A stretch of 64,000 nucleotides of DNA from Mycobacteroides saopaulense (GCF_001456355.1 NZ_CP010271.1:372001-436000); one strand, 5' to 3'; numbered from the stretch's first letter, positions 9,343-17,969 are shown. Made by a program: numbers and translations. Notes: generated by a model not told the origin, from the sequence alone.

Positions 9343-10249
9343 CCCGATACACGCCCCGGGTCCGGTCTCGGGCCCCGACGCCGCTGCCGAATCGCTGGTA
9401 GAGCAGGCCGATCTGTGGGGTAATGCGTGGAAGTACCTGCGCCGCAGCGGCTTCTTCATCACCGGGTCGATTCTGTTGACCGTCCTGGTGTTGATGGCGT
9501 TGGCCCCGCAGCTGTTCACCTTCGGAAAGAACCCGCGCGACTGCGACCTCTATCAGGCCCGTAAGGGAATCAGCGCGGCTCACTGGCTGGGCACGGACCT
9601 GCAGGGGTGCGACTACTACGCCAATGTGGTGTACGGGGCCCGGGTCTCGCTCACGATCGGACTCATCGCGATGGTGGGTGTCTTGCTCATCGGAGTCGTC
9701 GTCGGGGCGCTGGCCGGGTACTTCGGGGGCTTCGCCGATTCCGCGTTGTCGCGGTTGACCGATGTCTTCTATGGCATTCCCACGATTCTGGGTGGCATGA
9801 TCCTGCTGTCGGTGGTCGGTCATCGCACGGTCTGGAGCGTCGCCGGTGCGCTCATCGTCTTCGGCTGGATGACCTCCATGCGGCTGGTGCGCTCCAGCGT
9901 GATGACCATCAAGCAGAGCGACTACGTCCAGGCCGCCATCGCGCTTGGGGCACCGACCTGGCGAATCCTGTTGCGCCACATACTGCCCAACGCGTTGGCG
10001 CCGGTGCTCGTGTACGCCACCATTGCGGTTGGCAGCTTCATCGCCGCAGAAGCCACGCTGACCTACATGGGTATCGGGTTGGAGCTGCCGGAAATTTCGT
10101 GGGGGCTGCAGATCAACGATGGGCAGTCCCGCTTCGCCACCACGCCCAGACTGGTCATCGTTCCGGCGCTGTTCCTCTCGGCCGCCGTGCTGGGCTTCAT
10201 CATGGTGGGCGATGCCCTCCGCGACGCGCTCGATCCGCGGAGGAGGTAG
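9335..10249 (+). CDS. dppC: Peptide ABC transporter permease DppC
   Basis: Start ATG 9335 (MSDPIHAPG) overlaps the dppB stop. The open frame extends upstream, but only through dppB sequence. The product has 304 residues: an N-terminal cytosolic extension of about 35 residues, one membrane segment, a periplasmic GTDLQGCDYYANVVYGAR region and the BPD-type permease domain with the EAA loop QAAIALGAPTWRILLRHILPN. It is the partner of DppB in the importer (Rv3664c-like). Confidence 0.93.
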   Translation: MSDPIHAPGPVSGPDAAAESLVEQADLWGNAWKYLRRSGFFITGSILLTVLVLMALAPQLFTFGKNPRDCDLYQARKGISAAHWLGTDLQGCDYYANVVYGARVSLTIGLIAMVGVLLIGVVVGALAGYFGGFADSALSRLTDVFYGIPTILGGMILLSVVGHRTVWSVAGALIVFGWMTSMRLVRSSVMTIKQSDYVQAAIALGAPTWRILLRHILPNALAPVLVYATIAVGSFIAAEATLTYMGIGLELPEISWGLQINDGQSRFATTPRLVIVPALFLSAAVLGFIMVGDALRDALDPRRR

Positions 10250-10255
10250 GTCCGG

Positions 10256-11896
10256 GTGTCCGCAGATGCAGTGGTGGAGATCAGGGATCTCTCGGTTGAT
10301 TTCGAGGTCGACAAGCAGTGGGTGCCGGCCGTCAAGGGTGTCTCCTTAGCGGTGGCCAAGGGTGAGGTGCTCGCCATCGTCGGCGAATCCGGGTCGGGAA
10401 AATCGACCACGGCCATGGCGATACCGGCGCTGTTGCCCTCGAGTGCACGGGTTGGTGGCAGCGTCAAACTCAACGGCTCCGAACTGCTCGGCGCCACCAA
10501 TGACGAGCTGCGCGCCGTGCGCGGCAAGGACGTCGCCGTCATCTTCCAGGAGCCGATGACGGCACTGAACCCGGTGTACACCGTCGGGTGGCAGATCGCC
10601 GAAGCCGTTCGCGCGCACAAGAAGATGACGCGCAGACAAGCACGTGATCGTGCCATCGAGCTGCTCGAACTGGTTGACATGCCCGAGCCGCAGAAACGGG
10701 TCAAGCACTATCCACATCAGCTTTCCGGCGGGCAGCGCCAACGCGCGATGATCGCGCAGGCCCTCGCCCTGGACCCCGGGCTGCTCATCGCCGACGAGCC
10801 CACCACGGCACTGGACGTGACCGTCCAGGCCGAAATCCTGGACCTGATGCGCGATCTGCGGCACCGCATCGATGCCGGCATCATTTTGATCACCCACGAC
10901 ATGGGTGTGGTCGCGGACATGGCTGACCGCATCATGGTGATGAAGGACGGAGAGGTTTTCGAGGAGGGCGATGCCGAGGGCATCTTCCATCGTGCGCAGC
11001 AGCCGTACACGCAGCAGCTGCTGGCCTCGGTGCCGCACCTGGGCGCCACACTGAACCAGAGCGATGAATCCTCCATACCGCCAACCAATCTGGCGCTGAG
11101 CGTGGAGCACGCCGTCATCGAATACCCGGGCAAGGGCGGAAGCTTCCGGGCCATCGACGATGTGTCCTTCTCCATCGGTAGGGGTGAGGTGGTCGGCCTC
11201 GTCGGCGAATCGGGATCGGGGAAATCCACGATCGGCCGGGCCGCCGTGGGGCTGTTGAAGGTGACTTCTGGCACCATTTGTGTTGCCGGACAAGATATTT
11301 CTGCCGCCAATCGCAAGCAGCTGCGCGATATCCGGAGCAAGGTCGGGGTGGTCTTCCAGGATCCGGGATCCTCGCTGAATCCGCGCTGGCCGATCGGCCA
11401 GTCGATCGCCGAACCGCTGACGCTGCACACCGAGATGGATCGTACCCAGCGGGAAAGCAGGGTCAAGACGCTGCTGGAGCAGGTGCAGTTGCCTGCGGCC
11501 ATGCGAAACCGCTTCCCTCATCAGCTCTCCGGTGGGCAGCGTCAGCGTGTCGGCATCGCACGGGCACTGGCGCTGGAGCCGACCCTGCTGATCGCCGACG
11601 AACCGACCTCGGCGCTTGACGTTTCGGTGCAGGCGCGGGTGCTGGAATTGTTCGCCGAGCTGCAGCGCGAGCATGGCTTCGCCTGTCTGTTCATCAGCCA
11701 TGATCTGGCGGTGGTGGAGTTGGTGGCGAGCCGCATCGCGGTGCTCAACCACGGGCGCCTCGCCGAATTCGGCTCGGATACACAGGTATTGACAGCGCCC
11801 AGGGATGACTACACCAAGAGGCTGCTGGCGGCGGTGCCGGTTCCTGACCCGGAGCAGCAGCGGATCCGGCGCGAGGAGCGCAAGGCGCTGCGATAG
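10256..11896 (+). CDS. dppD: Peptide ABC transporter ATPase with two fused nucleotide-binding domains
   Basis: The 546-residue protein starts at GTG 10256, 6 nt after dppC, with the AGGAGG site inside the dppC end. It carries two complete ABC domains. Domain 1 has Walker A GESGSGKST (about residues 43-51), signature LSGGQRQR and Walker B LLIADEPTTALD. Domain 2 repeats all three motifs (GESGSGKST, LSGGQRQR, LLIADEPTSALD). One polypeptide therefore supplies both ATPase sites, replacing separate DppD and DppF proteins, as in Rv3663c. It acts at the cytosolic face of DppBC. Confidence 0.94.
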   Translation: MSADAVVEIRDLSVDFEVDKQWVPAVKGVSLAVAKGEVLAIVGESGSGKSTTAMAIPALLPSSARVGGSVKLNGSELLGATNDELRAVRGKDVAVIFQEPMTALNPVYTVGWQIAEAVRAHKKMTRRQARDRAIELLELVDMPEPQKRVKHYPHQLSGGQRQRAMIAQALALDPGLLIADEPTTALDVTVQAEILDLMRDLRHRIDAGIILITHDMGVVADMADRIMVMKDGEVFEEGDAEGIFHRAQQPYTQQLLASVPHLGATLNQSDESSIPPTNLALSVEHAVIEYPGKGGSFRAIDDVSFSIGRGEVVGLVGESGSGKSTIGRAAVGLLKVTSGTICVAGQDISAANRKQLRDIRSKVGVVFQDPGSSLNPRWPIGQSIAEPLTLHTEMDRTQRESRVKTLLEQVQLPAAMRNRFPHQLSGGQRQRVGIARALALEPTLLIADEPTSALDVSVQARVLELFAELQREHGFACLFISHDLAVVELVASRIAVLNHGRLAEFGSDTQVLTAPRDDYTKRLLAAVPVPDPEQQRIRREERKALR

Positions 11897-11919
11897 GCGT
11901 TGAGTACTGTTGATCGATC

Positions 11920-12663
11920 ATGACTGACCCACTCGCGCCGTTGGCGACCCTGCCGGGAGTATCCGAAGCCGCCGAATCGGCCCGTGATGCGTTGAGCAAG
12001 GTGCATCGGCACCGCGCCAATCTGCGTGGATGGCCGGTGACCGCGGCAGAGGCGGCGGTACGAGCGGCTAGGTCCTCGTCGGCACTGGACGGCGGCACGA
12101 TGAAGCTGAGTGCCGATGGTGCGGTAGAAGACCCGATACTGGCCGGCGCACTGCGTGTAGGACAGGCGCTCGACGGCGATGCGCTGACACAGCTTGCGGC
12201 GGTGTGGTCGCGCGCGCCGTTGCAGGCGTTGGCACGTCTACACGTGTTGGCCGCCACCGGAATGGCGGACGAGGACACCCTGGGGCGCCCACGCCCCGGC
12301 GTCGATACCGATCGTCTAGAGCTTTTGGCGCAACTGATCTCGGGCGGGACCTCGGTGCCGGCGCCGATTCTCGCAGCGGTGACGCATGGTGAGCTGTTGG
12401 CGCTGAACCCATTTGGCTCTGCCGACGGCGTCGTCGCACGTGCCGCGTCCCGATTGGTGACGGTGTCGCGTGGTCTTGATCCGCATGCTCTCGGCGTGCC
12501 CGAGGTGATGTGGATGCGTCAGTCCGGCAAGTATCGGGAGCTGTCCCTGGCCTTCGCAGTCGGGACACCGGACGCCATTGCTGCGTGGATTGTCTTCTGC
12601 TGCGAGGCATTAACGGCCGGGGCGGCCGAAGCGACATCGATTGCCGATACTGCGGCCGGTTGA
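11920..12663 (+). CDS. Conserved mycobacterial protein with a degenerate Fic-like fold (Rv3662c-like)
   Basis: The 247-residue protein (MTDPLAPLATLPGV) is conserved in mycobacteria as Rv3662c. An N-terminal ARSSSALDGG segment fits the (S/T)xxx(E/D)(G/N) inhibitory motif of Fic proteins. A downstream HGELLALNPFGSADGVVAR segment looks like the Fic active-site loop (HPFxxGNGR), with the catalytic His replaced by Asn and the GNGR part altered. If so it is a Fic-fold protein that has probably lost AMP transfer. This reading is my inference; the standard annotation is uncharacterised. The gene follows dppD by 23 nt and ends next to the Ms1 terminator on the other strand. Confidence 0.6.
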   Translation: MTDPLAPLATLPGVSEAAESARDALSKVHRHRANLRGWPVTAAEAAVRAARSSSALDGGTMKLSADGAVEDPILAGALRVGQALDGDALTQLAAVWSRAPLQALARLHVLAATGMADEDTLGRPRPGVDTDRLELLAQLISGGTSVPAPILAAVTHGELLALNPFGSADGVVARAASRLVTVSRGLDPHALGVPEVMWMRQSGKYRELSLAFAVGTPDAIAAWIVFCCEALTAGAAEATSIADTAAG

Positions 12664-12680
12664 CGGGCGCGGTGCGGACA

Positions 12681-12976
12681 TAAAAACGGGCGACGGTCCG
12701 AATGAATCGGCCCGCCGCCCGTTAGCACGGATCCTCCGGTTACCAAGCGTGCAATGTGGGTTGTGTGGGTGGCCTCGGCGATTTCACGACGCTTCTAACT
12801 CGGACTTCACCCAAGAAGTCTGATGAGTTGTCACTGTTCGCGATTACGCAGGCCCACAACGCTTCTGCCCTTGTCGCGGCGTGCTCCGCGTGGGTGCCGT
12901 GGTCCGTGCTGGGACTCCCGCTTCGGGAGATCGGTCCTTCTCTTCCGGATCGACCTTGGCCTCGTCGGGCTTCCGT
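12681..12976 (-). ncRNA. Ms1 (MTS2823/ncRv13661-like) RNA-polymerase-binding small RNA
   Basis: The 409-nt gap between the Rv3662c-like and Rv3661-like genes holds no credible coding region. On the minus strand it contains a promoter (TTGATG, 17 nt, TAGAAA at 13011-12983), about 296 nt of structured sequence and a strong intrinsic terminator. In M. tuberculosis exactly this interval encodes MTS2823, a roughly 300-nt RNA, and in M. smegmatis Ms1 binds core RNA polymerase in stationary phase. Size, strand and location all agree. The 5' end is placed about 7 nt after the -10 and the 3' end in the U-run. Primary-sequence homology could not be checked. Confidence 0.75.
12682..12724 (-). terminator. 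Intrinsic terminator of the Ms1-like RNA
   Basis: On the minus strand ACGGGCG pairs with CGCCCGT, with further pairing inside the loop (GGCC/GGACC around GATTCATTC). It is followed directly by five U residues. Such clean rho-independent structures are uncommon in mycobacteria and support a discrete RNA. Confidence 0.85.
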
Positions 12977-12982
12977 ACCTAC

Positions 12983-13011
12983 TTTCTACACCGAGACGGG
13001 AGTCACATCAA
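12983..13011 (-). promoter_or_regulatory. Promoter of the Ms1-like RNA
   Basis: On the minus strand TTGATG (13011-13006) and TAGAAA (12988-12983) are separated by 17 nt, giving a SigA-like promoter that predicts a 5' end near 12976. A second -35-like hexamer TTGACC lies just upstream. Confidence 0.55.
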
Positions 13012-13072
13012 GGGTCAATTCGTACGGTCATCGTATTGTTACGCGCGCGCCAAAAGTGACACGTGTGCACTA

Positions 13073-13954
13073 CTACGGACGCAGCTTGCGAATCAACGAA
13101 TAGGTAAGTGCCCCAGCGGCGATCGCGCTCAGGCCCACGGCTGCCGTGGTAGCGGCCGCGGCGCCGGACGGAACCGGTATCCGGTCGCCGAGCGAGACGG
13201 GCCGCGAGAACGTCAGCACCGGCCATCCCCGCGCCATAGATTCCTTGCGCAGCGCGCGATCTGGGTTCACGGCTGTCGGGTGACCGACAGACTCCAGCAT
13301 CGGGAGGTCGGTGATGGAATCGGAGTAGGCGTAGCAGTGCTCCAGCGGATAGCCCTCACGCTTGGCGAGCTCTTGGATTGCGGCGACCTTGCCTTCCCCG
13401 TAGCAGTAGAAGGCGACGTCTCCGGTGTACTTGCCATCCTCCACGACCATGCGCGTGGCCATGGCGTGGGTCGCACCAAGGGCGCGCGCGATGGGTGCGA
13501 CGATCTCTTCTCCGGAGGCGGAGACCACGACGACATCGCGGCCGCAGAGCTTGTGGTCGGCGATCAGATCGGCGGCCTCGGCGAACACCAGGGGATCCAC
13601 GATGTCGTGCAGCGTCTCGGCCACGATCGCCTTCACCTGCTCGACATCCCAGCCCGTGCACATGTTGGTGATATGGGTGCGCATGCGGTCCATCTGGTCG
13701 TGGTCGGCGCCGGACAGCAAGAAGAAGAACTGCGCGTAGCTTGATTTTAAGACGGCTCGTCTATTTATGAGGCCCTGGTCGAAGAATGGCTTGCTGAAGG
13801 CGAGCGTGCTCGATTTGGCGATCACGGTCTTGTCGAGGTCGAAGAAGGCCGCCGTTTTGGGAGCCGGTTCGGCGCCGGCGGGCTGGCTGATGGCCGCGGC
13901 ATCCCGGTCTTCAAGAGAAGGAGAGGGTCCGGGTGCCGTTGCGTGATCGGTCAC
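13073..13954 (-). CDS. HAD-superfamily (subfamily IB, SerB-like) phosphatase, Rv3661-like
   Basis: The 293-residue protein starts at GTG 13954. HAD motif I is AAFFDLDKTVIAKSST (nucleophile Asp and DxD acid/base), motif II is VVVSASGEE, the motif III Lys is around GKYTGDVAFYCYGEGK, and motif IV is YSDSITDLPML. The pattern is that of HAD-IB hydrolases of the SerB/CicA group, acting on a phosphomonoester not defined by sequence. A hydrophobic C-terminal stretch (AAVGLSAIAAGALTYSLI) could be a membrane anchor. The Ms1-like RNA lies directly downstream on the same strand, but has its own promoter. Confidence 0.85.
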   Translation of the reverse strand: MTDHATAPGPSPSLEDRDAAAISQPAGAEPAPKTAAFFDLDKTVIAKSSTLAFSKPFFDQGLINRRAVLKSSYAQFFFLLSGADHDQMDRMRTHITNMCTGWDVEQVKAIVAETLHDIVDPLVFAEAADLIADHKLCGRDVVVVSASGEEIVAPIARALGATHAMATRMVVEDGKYTGDVAFYCYGEGKVAAIQELAKREGYPLEHCYAYSDSITDLPMLESVGHPTAVNPDRALRKESMARGWPVLTFSRPVSLGDRIPVPSGAAAATTAAVGLSAIAAGALTYSLIRKLRP

Positions 13955-14112
13955 AGCTTGAGGATAGATCTCGCCGACGGCGGTGCAGCGTCCATCTGGA
14001 AAGTCGCAGTTCAGCCGGGGTGGTCTGGTAACGCCTAGATGCCAGAAGAAGGGTTGCCTTTCTTTCCCTTTTTTCGGCTGATTGGTCTTGCCACCCTCAC
14101 CCGGTTCGTGTG

Positions 14113-14118
14113 TATAGT
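14113..14118 (+). promoter_or_regulatory. -10 element of the 6C RNA
   Basis: TATAGT is a good SigA-type -10. It lies about 7 nt before the predicted 5' end of the 6C RNA. A TTGCCA hexamer lies 19 nt upstream, slightly long for a -35. Confidence 0.6.
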
Positions 14119-14124
14119 GGGGTT

Positions 14125-14219
14125 ACTCGGCTATGCCGAGTGTGTCTCAGCCCGACCCCCCGGGGCTGATGCACGACGACCCTCGCCTCCTCCCCCCCTG
14201 GCGAGGGTCGTCCTCTTTT
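14125..14219 (+). ncRNA. 6C small RNA (B11)
   Basis: About 95 nt lie between a TATAGT promoter and a strong terminator. Three hairpins are visible. ACTCGGC pairs with GCCGAGT. CAGCCC pairs with GGGCTG with a C-rich loop of six C residues. The terminator stem has 13 pairs and a loop containing seven C residues. Two stem-loops with runs of six or more C are the defining feature of the 6C RNA family of high-GC Gram-positives. In M. tuberculosis the 6C/B11 RNA lies in the same place, between Rv3660c and Rv3661. The C-rich loops act on G-rich ribosome-binding regions of target mRNAs in studied mycobacteria. Confidence 0.92.
14175..14219 (+). terminator. Terminator hairpin of 6C RNA
   Basis: GACGACCCTCGCC (14175-14187) pairs perfectly with GGCGAGGGTCGTC (14200-14212) around a C-rich loop, followed by CTCTTTTCT. 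It doubles as the second C-loop of the RNA. Confidence 0.88.
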
Positions 14220-14327
14220 CTGGGGACGTTCATCACCGATTTTTGCGGTTCAATGCGGATCTATCCACAGATCCGCATCCATCCACAATCTCGACGAGGG
14301 CTCTGGCCCGCCCGGCGCGCAACCTCG

Positions 14328-15413
14328 ATGGTGGAGTGCGTGGAGGAGCGTGTGGGGGAACCGATCGTCGTCGCCGTGAGTGACCGACGGCTCGGCAACG
14401 AGATCGAGCGGATCGTCGCCGCGACGGGCCGGCCTCTGATCGTCGCTACCGATGCGGGTTCGATCAGCCGTCAGGCCTGGGCTCGGGCGGGTGCGGTCGT
14501 GCTCGACGGCACGGACCCGTCGGTTGATGCCGTGGCGCAGCTGCCCCGGCGGGCGCGGGTCTTGCTGATCTGCCGAGACGAGCCGACGAACGAGGCGTGG
14601 CGTCGGGCGGTCGCGGTGGGTGCCGAGCAGGTGCTGACCTTGCCCGAGGATGAGGCCGCGCTCATCGATGCGTGTTCCTCGATACCGGCGCCTACCGCGA
14701 CAGGGCGTGCCCCGGTGATCGCGGTGGTGGGTGGCCGTGGAGGTGCCGGAGCATCTGTTCTGTGTGCGGCTATTGGTCTTTGCGCGCCCAGCGGCGCGCT
14801 GATCGTGGACGCGGATCCGTATGGCGGCGGAATCGATCTGCTGCTCGGATGGGAGGACATCGCCGGTCTGCGCTGGCCGGATGTCGACATGCGCAGCGGG
14901 CGAGTGCGCTTCGATGCCCTGCGCCGTGCACTGCCACACCGCCGTGGACTTGTTGTCCTGTCAGGCGATCGGGCCGGCGGCGGAGGTAACCCGGAAGCGA
15001 TCGGCGGCGTGATCGACAGTGCACGGGAAGCCGGAGTTCCGGTGGTCGTTGATCTTCCGCGGCGCCTCGGGGCGACAAGCATGGCGGCACTGGAGCGCGC
15101 TGATCTGGTGGTCGTCGTGACACCGGCTGAAGTACGGGCGTGCGCTGCGTCGGCGCTTGTGGCCGCCGCGGTCCAGAACGTCAACGCGAATATCGGTGTT
15201 GTCGTGCGCGGCCCGGCGCCCAGTGGACTGCGCCCGGCCGAGGTGGCAGACATCGTCGGGGTGCCACTGATCGCCGCGATGAGGCCCGAACCGAATCTTC
15301 ACAGTCGACTCGACAACGGCGGCCTGCGGCTCTCGCGACGTTCACCCCTTGCAGGTGCGGCCCGGTCGGTGCTGGCACTGGTGTCACATGAGGGCAAGGG
15401 GGTGGCGGCGTGA
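14328..15413 (+). CDS. ssd: Septum-site-determining protein Ssd (CpaE/MinD-like)
   Basis: About 361 residues from ATG 14328. GTG codons at 14340 and 14352 are also possible, and the open frame further upstream overlaps the 6C RNA and is rejected. The N-terminal third resembles a response-regulator-like domain. The C-terminal part is a ParA/MinD-type ATPase with a deviant P-loop, VVGGRGGAGASVL, that lacks the usual Lys, as in M. tuberculosis Ssd (Rv3660c). Family members in Tad loci (CpaE/TadZ) position the pilus machine at the pole; Ssd overexpression in M. tuberculosis affects division. It overlaps tadA by 4 nt and heads that operon. Confidence 0.85.
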   Translation: MVECVEERVGEPIVVAVSDRRLGNEIERIVAATGRPLIVATDAGSISRQAWARAGAVVLDGTDPSVDAVAQLPRRARVLLICRDEPTNEAWRRAVAVGAEQVLTLPEDEAALIDACSSIPAPTATGRAPVIAVVGGRGGAGASVLCAAIGLCAPSGALIVDADPYGGGIDLLLGWEDIAGLRWPDVDMRSGRVRFDALRRALPHRRGLVVLSGDRAGGGGNPEAIGGVIDSAREAGVPVVVDLPRRLGATSMAALERADLVVVVTPAEVRACAASALVAAAVQNVNANIGVVVRGPAPSGLRPAEVADIVGVPLIAAMRPEPNLHSRLDNGGLRLSRRSPLAGAARSVLALVSHEGKGVAA

Positions 15414-16570
15414 CGGGATCACTGATCGACCGTGTCCGCGAACGGCTGGCCACCGAGAACGTGGCACTGTTACCCACCTCGGTGGCGGCGGTGATACGCG
15501 CTGAATCCGGTGGGGTACTGGGTGATAGCGATGTGTTGCACAACATAAAGGAGCTTCAGAGTGAGCTGACCGGTGTCGGCATACTCGAACCGCTGCTGGG
15601 TGCCGAGGGCACAACCGACGTCTTGGTCACCGCGCCGGATCGGGTCTGGGTGGATGACGGTAAAGGGTTACGGCTCACCTCAGTTCGATTCGCCGATGAG
15701 GCGGCGGTGCGCCGCCTCGCCCAACGCCTGGCTCTCGCGGTGGGCCGGCGCCTCGATGATGCGCAGCCGTTCGTCGACGGGCAGCTGAGTGGCGTTGGGC
15801 CTCCGCGTTCGGTGGTACGCCTGCACGCGGTGCTGGCCCCTATAGCGACTGGCGGGACATGTATCTCGCTGCGTGTATTACGCCCCACCGTCAAGGGATT
15901 GGACCAGCTCATCTCCGACGGCACGGTTGCCGAGGATGCTGGAAGATTGCTTCGCGGGATGTTGGCGGCCCGCTTGGCATTCCTGGTCACCGGGGGCACT
16001 GGCGCGGGAAAGACCACGTTGTTATCCGCGTTACTCGGGGCGGTTGACCCATCGGAACGCATTATCTGCGCCGAAGACGCCGCAGAGCTCGCACCTCGTC
16101 ACCCGCATGTGGTCACGTTGGCGGCGCGTGCCGTCAACGTGGAAGGGGCAGGGGAGGTGACGCTACGCCAGCTGGTGCGTCAAGCGCTGCGGATGCGGCC
16201 CGACCGCATCGTGGTGGGGGAGGTGCGCGGCGCTGAGGTGGTCGAACTACTCACCGCTCTCAACACCGGTCATGACGGCGGCGCCGGCACAGTCCACGCA
16301 AATGCGCCGGCAGAGGTTCCCGCGCGATTGGAGGCACTTGGCGCACTCGGTGGGCTTGACCGTGCCGCGCTCCATTCACAATTTGCCGCAGCGATTCAAT
16401 GTGTATGTCATATAAGGCGACTCGGAAACATTCGGCGACTCACCGAGATTGCGGTGGTCTGTAAGAGTGAGGATGGAATCGCGCGGGTGACGCCCGCATG
16501 GAACGTCGACAGGGGGCGTGGTCCCGGCGCGGAGCTGCTGGATGCGTTGATAGCGCGGAGGGCGGCATGA
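15410..16570 (+). CDS. tadA: TadA/CpaF-type secretion ATPase (Rv3659c-like)
   Basis: The 386-residue protein belongs to the type II/IV secretion ATPases. The Walker A motif is VTGGTGAGKTTLL, the Asp box is CAEDAAEL, Walker B is MRPDRIVVGEVRGAE and the His box is LNTGHDGGAGTVHANAP. TadA powers assembly of Flp pili or pseudopili. Start GTG 15410 overlaps the ssd stop, and the stop overlaps tadB. The following gene order, TadB, TadC, small pilin and TadE-like, confirms the locus. Confidence 0.93.
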   Translation: MTGSLIDRVRERLATENVALLPTSVAAVIRAESGGVLGDSDVLHNIKELQSELTGVGILEPLLGAEGTTDVLVTAPDRVWVDDGKGLRLTSVRFADEAAVRRLAQRLALAVGRRLDDAQPFVDGQLSGVGPPRSVVRLHAVLAPIATGGTCISLRVLRPTVKGLDQLISDGTVAEDAGRLLRGMLAARLAFLVTGGTGAGKTTLLSALLGAVDPSERIICAEDAAELAPRHPHVVTLAARAVNVEGAGEVTLRQLVRQALRMRPDRIVVGEVRGAEVVELLTALNTGHDGGAGTVHANAPAEVPARLEALGALGGLDRAALHSQFAAAIQCVCHIRRLGNIRRLTEIAVVCKSEDGIARVTPAWNVDRGRGPGAELLDALIARRAA

Positions 16571-17346
16571 CAGCACATGCTCTGCTACTGCTTGCCCTGG
16601 CGTTATTCGTTACGCCGCAGAGGCGCTCGCACCGGGGACAGCGGGGTGGTCCGAGTCCCACGCGATGGAGCTGGAAGTTTTGGGCGGCGCCACTGGGCGG
16701 CCTGGGGTTGCTGGCGGTGTGGTTGTTGCCCTGTTCGGTGGTACTGGCGGTGGGCGTTGCGGGCGCAACCTTGGGTGTGCGGTGGCGCCGTCGTCTCCGA
16801 TCGAAGGTCCAATCGGAAGAACTGATCGCCATGGAGTCCGGGCTCGATGTGATCGTCGGTGAACTCAGGGTTGGCGTCCACCCGGTGTGCGCGTTCGAAG
16901 CCGCCGCGGCGGAACTCGGGGAAACAGCCGGCGAGGTGTTCGCCGCTGTGGCCGCACGTGCACGGCTGGGGGTCAATCTTGACCCGGTCGTGCCGCGATC
17001 GGGACCGGCTTCGTCGCAATGGGGTCGAATCAGTCGCGGCTGGACACTGGCGCAGCGCCACGGCCTGGCGATCGCCGATCTGCTCGCCGCTTGCAAGACG
17101 GATCTTCAAGAACGGCAGAGGTTTACCGCGCGGGTTGCCGCAGGACTTGCTGGGCCGCGAGCGACGGCGGCAGTCCTCGCGGGCTTGCCGGTAGCGGGCA
17201 TCGGATTAGGACAGATGATCGGAGCCAGACCGCTGACCGTGCTGTGCTCGGGCGGCGCGGGCGGGGCGTTACTCGTCGTCGGAGTGATGCTGGCGTGTGT
17301 CGGTCTGCTGTGGTCCGATCGAATCACCGGGAAGGCACTGAGATGA
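16567..17346 (+). CDS. tadB: TadB-like inner-membrane protein (Rv3658c-like)
   Basis: Start ATG 16567 overlaps the tadA stop (ATGA). The product has 259 residues: hydrophobic segments near residues 1-20, 40-75 and 205-255, with a cytosolic T2SSF (GspF-like) domain between them (SGLDVIVGELRVGVHPVCAFEAAAAELG). It pairs with TadC to form the membrane platform on which TadA acts. Confidence 0.85.
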   Translation: MTAHALLLLALALFVTPQRRSHRGQRGGPSPTRWSWKFWAAPLGGLGLLAVWLLPCSVVLAVGVAGATLGVRWRRRLRSKVQSEELIAMESGLDVIVGELRVGVHPVCAFEAAAAELGETAGEVFAAVAARARLGVNLDPVVPRSGPASSQWGRISRGWTLAQRHGLAIADLLAACKTDLQERQRFTARVAAGLAGPRATAAVLAGLPVAGIGLGQMIGARPLTVLCSGGAGGALLVVGVMLACVGLLWSDRITGKALR

Positions 17347-17927
17347 CCGCAGCGCTGTTGATCCTTGCGGCGGCCATCATGATCTCGCCCAGGGCATTGC
17401 GTGCCCGAGCGAGGAGTTCGCATGGTCATCCGGCTGCCACCGGCGGCTGTGACGTCGATGAAAAGGGGCTCTTGGGAATGGCGTTCAGCCTCGACATGTT
17501 GAGCGTATGCCTCCGGTCCGGGATGCCGGTGGCGAGTGCCGCGTTGGTGGTGGCGTCTTCCGCACCATCCGAGCTTGCTCGGATCCTCAGCCGCGCAGGG
17601 GAGATGCTGGCGCTGGGTGCACCGTCATCAATGGCCTGGGCTGACAGCGGGGCGCCGGACGACCTGGGATATGAACAGAGGCAGGCACTGACCAGACTGG
17701 CCCGGCGTTCGGCGGACTCCGGCGCGGTGATGGCCGAAGGTGTCGCCGCGCTGGCCGCGCAATGTCGTCGGGACGCCCTGGATTCGGCGGTGGCCACGGC
17801 GGAACGGGCCGGCGTGCTCATCGGCGCGCCGCTGGGATTGTGTTTTCTGCCGTCATTTGTCTGCTTGGGCATCGTGCCTGTCGTCATGGGATTGGCGCGT
17901 GACGTGTTCAGCGACGGTGTGCTGTGA
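17343..17927 (+). CDS. tadC: TadC-like inner-membrane protein (Rv3657c-like)
   Basis: Start ATG 17343 overlaps the tadB stop. About 194 residues, short for the family. A leading hydrophobic segment precedes a T2SSF-like helical domain (FSLDMLSVCLRSGMPVASAALVV), and a C-terminal hydrophobic pair (GAPLGLCFLPSFVCLGIVPVVM) ends the protein. It is the second platform protein of the Tad locus. Confidence 0.82.
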   Translation: MTAALLILAAAIMISPRALRARARSSHGHPAATGGCDVDEKGLLGMAFSLDMLSVCLRSGMPVASAALVVASSAPSELARILSRAGEMLALGAPSSMAWADSGAPDDLGYEQRQALTRLARRSADSGAVMAEGVAALAAQCRRDALDSAVATAERAGVLIGAPLGLCFLPSFVCLGIVPVVMGLARDVFSDGVL

Positions 17928-17969
17928 CCCGTAGAACGGCTACGGGCCGGAAAGGGAGGGAATCCATTG

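Noticed and set aside
10346..11752. A 468-codon frame opposite dppD
   Set aside because: Antisense to a gene with two complete ABC domains; no motif support.
12756..13103. Small open frames inside the gap between the Fic-like and HAD genes
   Set aside because: They overlap the Ms1-like RNA and its promoter, start without ribosome sites and have no family signal.
14133..14327. N-terminal extension of ssd through the C-rich region
   Set aside because: This segment is the 6C RNA and its terminator. The translated sequence is Pro-rich and does not fit Ssd.
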